Shown here: positions 33,952-41,524 of the stretch, piece after piece | Layout: the number at the start of each line of letters is the position of its first letter | Numbering within the stretch: the first letter of the stretch is position 1 | NCBI RefSeq assembly: GCF_027627575.1 | Contig: NZ_CP114065.1 | Span: forward strand, 124,001-188,000 | DNA from: Kribbella sp. CA-293567 | GTDB taxonomy: Bacteria > Actinomycetota > Actinomycetes > Propionibacteriales > Kribbellaceae | Direction of reading: 5' to 3' | DNA: 64,000 nt | Position numbers and translations under genes: made by a program | The notes under the pieces: generated by a model | Seen by the model: the letters and a program-made list of their open reading frames with translations, nothing else | Told to the model about the DNA's origin: nothing | Database searches by the model: none

Positions 33952-33982
33952 ATACAGTTCTGTATTGGATACACAACCGTAT
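33952..33982. promoter_or_regulatory. Twin TetR operators between the TetR and ABC/YhgE genes
   Basis: ATACAGTTCTGTAT (33952-33965, perfect arms) and ATACACAACCGTAT (33969-33982, imperfect) have centres 17 bp apart and share GATACA..C.GTATT. The first overlaps the -10 TATCCT of the TetR gene (33954-33949). The arrangement fits a cooperative TetR dimer pair. Confidence 0.65.
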
Positions 33983-34000
33983 TGAACGGGGTTGCTCACG

Positions 34001-34912
34001 ATGGAGCTCAGGGCACACGCGATCAGCGTGCAGGGTCCGCACGCGCCGATGCTGTTGGCGACGTCGGTCAGCGTCAGTGACCATCAGCTGGTCCTGCTCG
34101 CGGGCTACCCCGGGCCTGGTCACGTCGCTCTCGCGCTCGGGCTCTCCGGACGGCTCAAGCCGAACGGCGGTGACGTACAGCTGGACGGGTCGACGAACGG
34201 GCGAGTACTGCGGCAGCGGGTTGCCGTGGTCGACGCGCCGGGGATCACGGAGCCTGACGACGCGCTGCCGGTGCAGACGGTGGTTGGCGAGGAGTTGGCG
34301 ATCGCTGGGCTCAAGGCGGGGCGCAAGGCGGTTGCCGAGTGGCTGAGCTCGCATGACTGGGCCGAATACGCCGACCGGCGGTGGGAGCATCTGCCGGTCG
34401 CGGTACGGACCAGGATGCTGGCTGAGCTGACGGTGGCGCGGCCGGACGTCAAGGTGGTGATTCTGACGATGCCGGATCGGCTCGGCGGGGACCCGCACGA
34501 CTGGTACGGCGTGGGGCGGGAGCTGGCGTCTCGTGGGTACGGCGTGATCGTCACGTGTGCCGAAGCGTCGGCGCGGCTGCTGGGTGTCGAGGCGGCGCAG
34601 TTTGGGTCGGTGAATCAGCCCGACCCGGTGCAGGTCGAGGCGGCGCAGGTCGAGGCGGTGCAGTCAGAACCGGTGCAGTCAGAGGAGCCAGCGGGGGTCG
34701 AGGAACCGGCGGAATCGGCGGAGGCCGAGGAACCCGCGGAACCCGCGGAACCGGCGGACACCGAAGAACCCGCGGAATCGGCGGAGTCGGCGGAATCGGC
34801 GGAGGCCGAGGAACCTGCGAAACCCACGGCGAAGGACAGCGAAGTACCGGAAAAGGCCGCAACCGAACCTGCGCCGGCCAGCGAAGCTGACGAGAAGAAG
34901 GGCGACGCATGA
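34001..34912 (+). CDS. Degenerate ABC-transporter ATPase-like protein with acidic repeat tail
   Basis: The 303-aa product keeps the ABC fold order (ELRAHAISVQGPHAP, SVSDHQLVLLAGYPGPGH, LSGRLKPNGGDVQLDG, RTRMLAELTVARPDVKVVILTMPDRLGG) but the Walker A reads GYPGPGHVAL (no GKT/GKS) and the Walker B lacks the D-E pair, so it is unlikely to hydrolyse ATP. After about residue 205 comes a 95-residue Glu/Ala/Pro tail with EEPAESAE-type repeats. It overlaps the YhgE/Pip gene by 4 bp. It probably serves as a binding subunit or scaffold for YhgE. Confidence 0.75.
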   Translation: MELRAHAISVQGPHAPMLLATSVSVSDHQLVLLAGYPGPGHVALALGLSGRLKPNGGDVQLDGSTNGRVLRQRVAVVDAPGITEPDDALPVQTVVGEELAIAGLKAGRKAVAEWLSSHDWAEYADRRWEHLPVAVRTRMLAELTVARPDVKVVILTMPDRLGGDPHDWYGVGRELASRGYGVIVTCAEASARLLGVEAAQFGSVNQPDPVQVEAAQVEAVQSEPVQSEEPAGVEEPAESAEAEEPAEPAEPADTEEPAESAESAESAEAEEPAKPTAKDSEVPEKAATEPAPASEADEKKGDA

Positions 34913-36972
34913 CCTCGATCCGGATGGCGATGAGCGAGCTGCGGCGGCTGACCGCGGGGCGGTTGCCCAAGCTGGCCGTGATCGCGATGATTCTCGTCCC
35001 GACGCTCTACGGCGGCCTCTACCTCTACGCCAACCACGACCCGTACGGCCGGCTCGGCGAGGTGCCGACCGCCGTCGTCGTCGAGGACGCCGGTACGACG
35101 TTGTCCACCGGCGAGAAGCTGTCGGTCGGTCCCCAGGTCGCCGACGAACTGGTCGACTCGAAGAGTTTCGACTGGCACCGGGTGACGCGCGCCGAGGCGA
35201 CGACGGGGGTGCAGAACGGGAAGTACGAGTTCGCGCTGGTCCTGCCGAAGACGTTCTCGGCCGATCTCGCGTCGAGCGCCGAGTTCACACCGCGGCAGGC
35301 GAATCTCGAACTGCTGACCAACGACGCCAACAACTACCTCGCCCACACGATCGCGAACCAGGTCGTCGCGCAGGTGACCAAGTCGGTCGCTGCGCAGGTG
35401 AGCGAGACGGCGGCGAGCAAGCTGCTGGCCGGGTTCAGCACCATTCACGGCCAGATCACCAAGGCGGCCGGTGGCGCCGGGCAGCTGCAGAGCGGACTCA
35501 CCTCGGCGGCCACCGGAGTCGGCAAGCTGCAGAGCGGCGCGGGTCAGCTCAACACCGCGCAGCAACAACTGGCCGCGGGCGCGACGAAGCTGAACGGCGG
35601 GCTCACCCAGGCTTCGAAGGGCGCCGGCGATCTCGCGAACGGCGCCGGCCAGCTGAGCACCGGCCTGACGACGTTGAAGAACAAGACGGCCACCCTGCCG
35701 GCCGATACCAGGAAGCTTGCCAGCGGCGCCGATCAAGTTGCTGATGGCAATGAGAAGATCGCCGGCGTCGGTCAGCAGGTCGCCACCGCGTCGAGCACGC
35801 TGGTCAGCGACCTGACCACCTTGGATCAGGGCCTGGCGGCAAGGCTCAAGGCGCGCGGCTTCACCCAGACCCAGATCAATCAGGTCCTCACCGAGACGGC
35901 GAAGCTACGCACCCCGGTACTGACCGCGAACACCAAGATCCAGTCGACCTCCAAGCAGCTCACCCAGCTGGCGTCGGGAGCGCGGCAGGTCGCGACCGGC
36001 GCACAGAAGCTGGCCGACGCCACCCCGGCACTGACCGGCGGCATCAAGAGCGCCGCGACGGGCGCGAGCCAACTCAAGACCGGCGCGACGCAGCTGAAGA
36101 CCGGTATCGGCACGCTGCAGTCAGGTGCCTCGCAGCTCGCGACCGGAGAGCAGGAGGCGGTCGCTGGCCAAGGTCAGTTGCTGACCGGCGTCAACAGCCT
36201 CGCGACCGGTGTCGTCAAGCTCAAGACCGGCGCGACCGACCTGAACACTGCCCTGACCAACGGCGCCAAGCAGATCCCGGACCCGTCCCCCGAAGCCCGC
36301 AAGGCGGTCGCCGAGACCCTCGGCGCCCCGGTCGGCCTCAAGAACGACTCGCAAGCCACCGCCGACAGCTACGGCGCCGGCCTGGCTCCGTTCTTCCTCA
36401 GCCTCTCCTGCTGGATCGGCGCCTACGTACTGTTCCTCCTGGTCCGTCCGCTGTCGCCCCGCGCTCTGGCCGGGTTGCAGGCGCCGGCCCGCGTCGCTCT
36501 CGGCGGCTGGCTCCCCCCGGCGATCTTCGGCGCCGTCCAGGCAGCTCTGGTCTTCACAGCAGTCATCTTCGGTCTGGGCATCGACACCGCCCAACCCTGG
36601 CTGACCGTCGGCTATCTGATGCTCACCTCGATCACCTTCGTAGCCATCCTGCACGCCCTGTCGGCCTGGTTCGGCGCGGTCGGCAAGTTCCTCGGCCTGG
36701 TGCTGATGGTGATCCAGCTGGTCAGCGCCGGCGGAACCTTCCCCTGGCAGACGATCCCCGCCCCGCTCTACTTCTTCCACCACGTCCTGCCGATGAGCTA
36801 CGCGATCGACGGCGTACGGCACCTCATGTACGGCGGTCCTGGCAACAGCCTCCCCAAGGATCTGCTGGTACTGATCGCCTGGCTGGCAGCCGGCCTGGTC
36901 GCGTCCTCGCTGGCCGCCCGCAAGCAACGTGTCTGGCCGGCAAAGAAGCTTCAGCCGGAACTCGCGCTCTGA
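34909..36972 (+). CDS. YhgE/Pip-family membrane protein
   Basis: The 687-aa product has the YhgE/Pip layout: one N-terminal transmembrane helix (about 20-42, KLAVIAMILVPTLYGGLYLYA), a large outer domain starting VPTAVVVEDAGTTLSTGEKL, a central tape of repeated LxxGAxxL units (for example GAGQLNTAQQQLAAGATKL and TGATQLKTGIGTLQSGA), and five to six C-terminal membrane helices (about 490-680) of the ABC-2 type. Related proteins include the phage-infection protein of lactococci and type VII secretion partners. ATGA overlap joins it to the degenerate ATPase gene; the TetR regulator upstream probably controls both. Confidence 0.88.
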   Translation: MTSIRMAMSELRRLTAGRLPKLAVIAMILVPTLYGGLYLYANHDPYGRLGEVPTAVVVEDAGTTLSTGEKLSVGPQVADELVDSKSFDWHRVTRAEATTGVQNGKYEFALVLPKTFSADLASSAEFTPRQANLELLTNDANNYLAHTIANQVVAQVTKSVAAQVSETAASKLLAGFSTIHGQITKAAGGAGQLQSGLTSAATGVGKLQSGAGQLNTAQQQLAAGATKLNGGLTQASKGAGDLANGAGQLSTGLTTLKNKTATLPADTRKLASGADQVADGNEKIAGVGQQVATASSTLVSDLTTLDQGLAARLKARGFTQTQINQVLTETAKLRTPVLTANTKIQSTSKQLTQLASGARQVATGAQKLADATPALTGGIKSAATGASQLKTGATQLKTGIGTLQSGASQLATGEQEAVAGQGQLLTGVNSLATGVVKLKTGATDLNTALTNGAKQIPDPSPEARKAVAETLGAPVGLKNDSQATADSYGAGLAPFFLSLSCWIGAYVLFLLVRPLSPRALAGLQAPARVALGGWLPPAIFGAVQAALVFTAVIFGLGIDTAQPWLTVGYLMLTSITFVAILHALSAWFGAVGKFLGLVLMVIQLVSAGGTFPWQTIPAPLYFFHHVLPMSYAIDGVRHLMYGGPGNSLPKDLLVLIAWLAAGLVASSLAARKQRVWPAKKLQPELAL

Positions 36973-37038
36973 CCGCTGGTTCCAGCGGATCGAGATGGGT
37001 ACTGCGGCAGCTCATCTCGATCCGGAGCTGAGGCTTTC

Positions 37039-37883
37039 ATGGACAGCATCACCTTCATCGGAACCGCCACGACGCTGATCAGGCTGGGAAGCTTCACCCT
37101 GCTGACCGATCCGAACTTCCTGCACCGTGGCCAGCGGGCCTATCTGGGCAAGGGTCTGTGGAGCCGTCGCCTCACCGAACCCGCGATGCAACCGGCAGAC
37201 CTGCCGCAGCTCGACGCCATCGTGCTCTCACATCTGCACGGCGACCACTTCGACCGAATCGCGCGGCGGGAGCTCGACCGCGCCGTACCGCTGGTGACCA
37301 CGGAACCCGCCGCCGACCGGTTGGCCAAGTACGGCTTCGCCACCCGAGGCCTGCAGGTGTGGGAGTCGCACGAGCTGACCCAAGGCACTGAGACGCTGAC
37401 GGTCGAGGCGCTGCCCGGCACTCACGGGCGCGGCATCTTCGGCAAACTGCTGCCCCCGGTGATGGGCTCGCTCCTGGTCCACCGCGTGGACGGCGAGGTA
37501 CGCCGCCGCATCTACCTGACCGGCGACACACTCACCGGCGACCACCTCGACGAGATCCACGACCGCCACCCCCACCTCGATGCCGCGATCGTCCACCTGG
37601 GCGGAACCAAGATCCTGTTCGCCACCGTCACCATGGACGCCCCCAAGGCCTCGACTTCCTCCGCCGAATCCGCCCGCAACTCGCCGTACCGGTGCACTAC
37701 GACGACTACCGCATCATGAAGTCCCCCCTGTCCGACTTCCTTACACTGGCCGAGCAAGACCACGAAACCTGGCGAATCGAAGCCCCCGCCCGCGGCGAAA
37801 CCGTCGAACTCCCGCCCAGCTCGCCGGACCAGAATCCGCGAAGCTCGACCCCTCAGCCAGGCAGCCAGCACCGGTCGCGCTAG
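37039..37883 (+). pseudogene. MBL-fold metallo-hydrolase (UlaG-like), split by a one-base frameshift
   Basis: The frame starting at 37039 encodes an UlaG/RomA-type metallo-hydrolase with IGTATTLIRLG, LSHLHGDHFDR and LTGDTL. At about 37641-37650 it leaves the family: reading on in frame gives a low-complexity end at 37719. Shifting one base restores GLDFLRRIRPQLAVPVHYDD and then YRIMKSPLSDFL, as expected for the family C-terminus, ending at 37883. One missing base, most simply a G in CCCCAAGGCC at 37641-37650, explains this. It may be a genuine inactivation or an assembly error. The 3' end runs into the first unit of a 38-bp tandem repeat. Confidence 0.8.
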
Positions 37884-38003
37884 GTCGCCTCGATGGGTCG
37901 CCCAGTGCCCACTCGCGCTAGGTCGTCTCTATCAGTCGGCCAGTGCCCACTCGCGCTAGCTCGCCTCGATCAGTCGGCCAATGCCTACTCGCGCTAGCTC
38001 GTC
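37875..38003. repeat. 38-bp tandem repeat, about 3.4 copies
   Basis: Units starting at 37875, 37913, 37951 and 37989 (partial) all begin TCGCGCTAG and run TCG-C/TCT... to GTGCCCAC or a close variant. Copies differ by a few bases. The first copy contains the stop codon of the broken metallo-hydrolase gene. Confidence 0.8.
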
Positions 38004-38944
38004 TGCCGACAAGCAACTGGCAGCCACCAGCGCTGCTTGCATAGATCGCCAGTCGGCAACTGTGTCCCTCGCCGTGCTCGCACCACTTCAGACACCGGTA
38101 CCCGCCACGCTGCTCGCCTGGATCGCACGAGTCGTACAAAGCGCTCGTTGCACCAGATCACTCCGGCCACACGCCTGCCGTCGGTTGCCTATAAGTAGCA
38201 GCACCCGACCAGTTCCCCCGTCGCCTCGGCCAGCCGGGACGCCATCACTGGGCCTTCCCTGACGACGGTGGGGCCAGCGCGCCAACCCGTCGCCGCTGCT
38301 CGGCTGGATCACGCGAGTCACACCCAGCGCCCGCCGCGCTGCCCTCTCCAGTCACACGTCAGCACCCGTCGCGCTGCCGACCTAAATCGCACCAACCGGC
38401 AGGTCGTAGGCGCCGCCACCCCTTGCGGGCGATCAGCCGACGAGGTCCGCATCGGCGCCGAGCAGGTTCTGCGCGGTCTGCTTAACCGGACACCACGCAC
38501 CAGGCGCGACGCCCGAGCTGTTAGCCCGCCGGAAGCACCTGATGCTCAACACGCTGCCTGCCCGGACCGCGCACCAGCCAGCGGCGGAGTACTCGCCGCG
38601 CCGCCCACGGCAGTCAGATACGTGGCATGCGGCACCCAAACTCGGTCGTGGGAGTGGTGGAAAGCTGACAGCGGCCGTACGAGTGCACTCCGCGCACCAG
38701 ACATCGAAGGTCGTCAGCTGGCAGCCCGACCAGCCAGGCGCGGGAGTGGCGGGCAGCCGAGGCAACGCTCCTGCGAGCGCAGTTCGCCGTACCGAGCGTC
38801 GAAGGTTGCGTCGAGTGCGTTCAGCTCGCGAACGTTGTCGTCGGCCGGCAGCCCGACCAGCTAGTCGCCGGAGTCGCCCCAGCCTCGCTTCGGCGATCTT
38901 CGCGTACTGCGCTTCGGCGATCTCTGCGTACTGCCCCGTGCGGG
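38004..38944. other. Gene-free stretch with degenerate repeats
   Basis: No convincing gene in about 940 bases. Open frames are short or unlike proteins. An imperfect direct repeat is visible: GCTGCTCGCCTGGATC at 38109 and GCTGCTCGGCTGGATC at 38295, both followed by a CGAGTC word. It looks like decayed repeats between the broken metallo-hydrolase and the octamer array. Confidence 0.5.
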
Positions 38945-39248
38945 AGTCGCGGAGTCGCGGAGTCGCGGAGTCGCGGAGTCGCGGAGTCGCGGAGTCGCGG
39001 AGTCGCGGAGTCGCGGAGTCGCGGAGTCGCGGAGTCGCGGAGTCGCGGAGTCGCGGAGTCGCGGAGTCGCGGAGTCGCGGAGTCGCGGAGTCGCGGAGTC
39101 GCGGAGTCGCGGAGTCGCGGAGTCGCGGAGTCGCGGAGTCGCGGAGTCGCGGAGTCGCGGAGTCGCGGAGTCGCGGAGTCGCGGAGTCGCGGAGTCGCGG
39201 AGTCGCGGAGTCGCGGAGTCGCGGAGTCGCGGAGTCGCGGAGTCGCGG
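38945..39248. repeat. Perfect octamer array: 38 x AGTCGCGG
   Basis: 304 bases made of exactly 38 uninterrupted copies of AGTCGCGG. One frame reads as an eight-residue SRGVAESR period, another gives other 8-residue repeats, but no start site, codon preference or homology indicates a gene. A second octamer array follows 65 bp later. Confidence 0.95.
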
Positions 39249-39313
39249 AAGGCTACCCGATGTTGATGCCGGCTGCGGCGGATCCTGACGGTTTCACGGA
39301 CTCACGGGCGGTC

Positions 39314-39382
39314 GGGCAGGCGGGCAGGCGGGCAGGCGGGCAGGCGGGCAGGCGGGCAGGCGGGCAGGCGGGCAGGCGGGCA
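39314..39382. repeat. Second octamer array: 8 x GGGCAGGC plus a partial unit
   Basis: Eight perfect copies from 39314 to 39377 followed by GGGCA. It ends 5 bases before the stop codon of the HNH gene on the other strand. Confidence 0.9.
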
Positions 39383-39386
39383 ATCA

Positions 39387-41423
39387 TCAGGCGCTGTCTG
39401 CCCATGGGTCGAACTGAGGCGCCTGCTGGGGCTTGAGCGGAGGATGACCGGTGGTTTCGGGGTCATCGCCCCATGGGTTGAGGGCGGCTGTTTCCTCGGG
39501 AGTGATCCAGGAGGTATCGCCCGTGAACGGCCAGACCCGGGCGACTGAAGACGGAGCATTGGTTCCTTCGCCCGTCACGGTGGTGCCTTTGCCCATCGCG
39601 CTGGTGCCGTCGACCTCCGAGCCGGCACTTTCATCCACTGCGGTGGCGCCTTTGCTCGTCACGCCGGTGCCTGCGTCGGCCGAGTTGATGCCTTCGGCGA
39701 TCGCGCTGGTGTCCTCGACTGCTGCGGCGGCACCTCCGTCCATCGCGCTGGCGACGTCGGTTGTCACGTTGGCAGCTTCGGCAATCGCGGTGGTGTCTCC
39801 GACAGCTGCACCAGCGTGACCGAGCAGCGCGCCGAAGGTCTCCGCTGCGACGGTGTGCCCGTCCGCCGCGGTGGTGTCTGCGGGCACCTCGACCGTTTCG
39901 CCGAGCGCCGCCGGGATGCCTTCAGACGTCGCAGTGTTTTCGTCGAGCGCCGCCGGGGTGGCTCCAGGCATCGCGGGGGTGGCTTCGGGCGTCGTGGGGG
40001 TGCCTCCGAGCGTCGCCGAGGTGGCTCCAGGCATCGCGGGGGTGGCTTCGGGCGTCGTGGGGGTGCCTCCGAGCGTCGCCGAGGTGGCTTCGGACGTCGC
40101 GGGGGTGTCTCCGGGCGCCTCCGAGGTGGCTCCCGGCGTCGCGGGGGTGGCTCCGGGTTTTGGCCGTGGGGCAGTGGCCGTCGTCGCGGCGTGCGCGGAG
40201 GCGGGGGTGGTGGGTGGTGCTGGGCTTCTGTGTCTGGCGGGTGGGCGGGTGGCCCAGGTGGGGCGGGAGACGTGGACCTGGTTGTTGTGGATGGTGATGG
40301 TCCAGTGGCCGTTGTGTAGGGCGGTGTGGTGGACGCGGCACAGGAGTACCAGGTTGGTGAGGCTGGTGGTGCCTCCGTCCAGCCAGCTGGTGAGGTGGTG
40401 GGCGTCGCAGTAGAGCGGTGGGGCGTTGCAGACTACGCAGCCTCGGTCTCGGAGGTTGAGGGCGTTGCGGAGGCCGGTGGTGACGAAGCGGTGTTCGCGG
40501 CCGACGTCGAGGAGGTCGCTGTCGGAGCCGAGGATGACGGGGATGATTCCGGCGTCGCAGGCCAGGCGGCGTACGGCACTGGCGGAGAGGCCGTCGCCGA
40601 AGGTCAGGTCGCCGGTGGCGTTCTGGCCGGCTTCGATCAGGTCTTTGAGGTCGATGGTGACGGTGAGGTGGGGCTTGATTCCGCCGTGGCCTGGCAAGGC
40701 GCCGGAGCCGAGCGCGATCGAGAGGGCGTCGGACAGTGCGTCGGCCTGGCGTTTGCCTCGCGATCGCGGGTCTCGCTCGCCCTGCTCGGTTTTGTGGGGC
40801 TTTGCGCCGGACTGGAGGACGGTTTCCAGGCGTTCGGCATTCTCGCCGGCCAGGTAGCCGCCGAACTTGATGCCGCCGTCGGCTCGCTTGACCCACACTT
40901 CTTCGCGCCGGCGGGCGGCTTCCTCGCGGGGTTCGGGGCCGTCGGTGTCGAGTACGTCGCGGACCTGCGCGCCCAACTTGCGCAGACCGGCTGGTGGCAG
41001 GTGCTCGGCGGCCTCCACCATCCGGAGCTCGGCTTCGGACAGGTCTTCGACCGGCACGTTCGCCTTCGCGGGGATCTTCTCCAATGCCGCGACGATCGCC
41101 TCCGCCTGGTCCAGGTGCAGCACCACTCCGTCAGTAGCAAGCACAGCACCAGGAACGGGGAGCGCAGCGGCGACCGCGGGGTACTTGTGCAGCTGGGTCG
41201 CAAACCGGACGCGGCGATGAGCCTCAGCGGCGTCGAGCCGGTATCGCTTCGACAGCAGCCGGGCGGTGTCGTGGGCACCGATCTCTTTCGCGTGACCCAT
41301 TTCGTCCAGCCTGGCGACGATCTGGGCCTGCCGAGCCTGTCGTTCACAGACCTCTTCGTGCAGGACGTCATAGGCGGACAGCAACTCGCTGCCGCTCATC
41401 AACACCACCGCACGATCGTCCAT
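39387..41423 (-). CDS. DUF222-HNH endonuclease family protein (REP13E12 type) with Thr/Pro/Ala repeat tail
   Basis: The 678-aa product has the actinobacterial DUF222 domain (about 20-260: GAHDTARLLSKRYRLDAAEA, VPVEDLSEAELRMVE), then an HNH nuclease motif near 325-370: CVVCNAPPLYCDAHHL, SWLDGGTTSLTNLVLLC, RVHHTALH. After about residue 390 the tail is Thr/Pro/Ala/Gly low complexity, including two perfect 21-residue repeats, and it closes with PWADSA. Such genes are multicopy in actinobacteria and behave like selfish or repeat-associated elements. A shorter start at the ATG at 41399 is possible. Octamer arrays lie right at its 3' end. Confidence 0.88.
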   Translation of the reverse strand: MDDRAVVLMSGSELLSAYDVLHEEVCERQARQAQIVARLDEMGHAKEIGAHDTARLLSKRYRLDAAEAHRRVRFATQLHKYPAVAAALPVPGAVLATDGVVLHLDQAEAIVAALEKIPAKANVPVEDLSEAELRMVEAAEHLPPAGLRKLGAQVRDVLDTDGPEPREEAARRREEVWVKRADGGIKFGGYLAGENAERLETVLQSGAKPHKTEQGERDPRSRGKRQADALSDALSIALGSGALPGHGGIKPHLTVTIDLKDLIEAGQNATGDLTFGDGLSASAVRRLACDAGIIPVILGSDSDLLDVGREHRFVTTGLRNALNLRDRGCVVCNAPPLYCDAHHLTSWLDGGTTSLTNLVLLCRVHHTALHNGHWTITIHNNQVHVSRPTWATRPPARHRSPAPPTTPASAHAATTATAPRPKPGATPATPGATSEAPGDTPATSEATSATLGGTPTTPEATPAMPGATSATLGGTPTTPEATPAMPGATPAALDENTATSEGIPAALGETVEVPADTTAADGHTVAAETFGALLGHAGAAVGDTTAIAEAANVTTDVASAMDGGAAAAVEDTSAIAEGINSADAGTGVTSKGATAVDESAGSEVDGTSAMGKGTTVTGEGTNAPSSVARVWPFTGDTSWITPEETAALNPWGDDPETTGHPPLKPQQAPQFDPWADSA
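39961..40086. repeat. 63-bp perfect tandem repeat inside the HNH gene
   Basis: Two identical 63-bp units (39961-40023 and 40024-40086) encode the 21-residue block starting GATSATLGGTPTTPEATPAM. Each block is itself built of seven-residue ATP-rich units. Confidence 0.9.
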
Positions 41424-41524
41424 ACCCGAACACTAGTCGTCAGCGCCGGCACTTTCTGACGGGAAATCCTTTACACACAAGGAGAGAACATCACATTCAG
41501 AAAGGCGTGAAAACGGGTAGGCAG

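Noticed and set aside
38945..39248. CRISPR array
   Set aside because: The units are perfect 8-bp tandem copies with no spacers and no cas genes are near.
38542..39288. Open frame with SRGVAESR repeats across the octamer array
   Set aside because: The frame is open only because the 8-bp repeat lacks stop codons in that frame. The part before the array has no protein-like features and no start signal.
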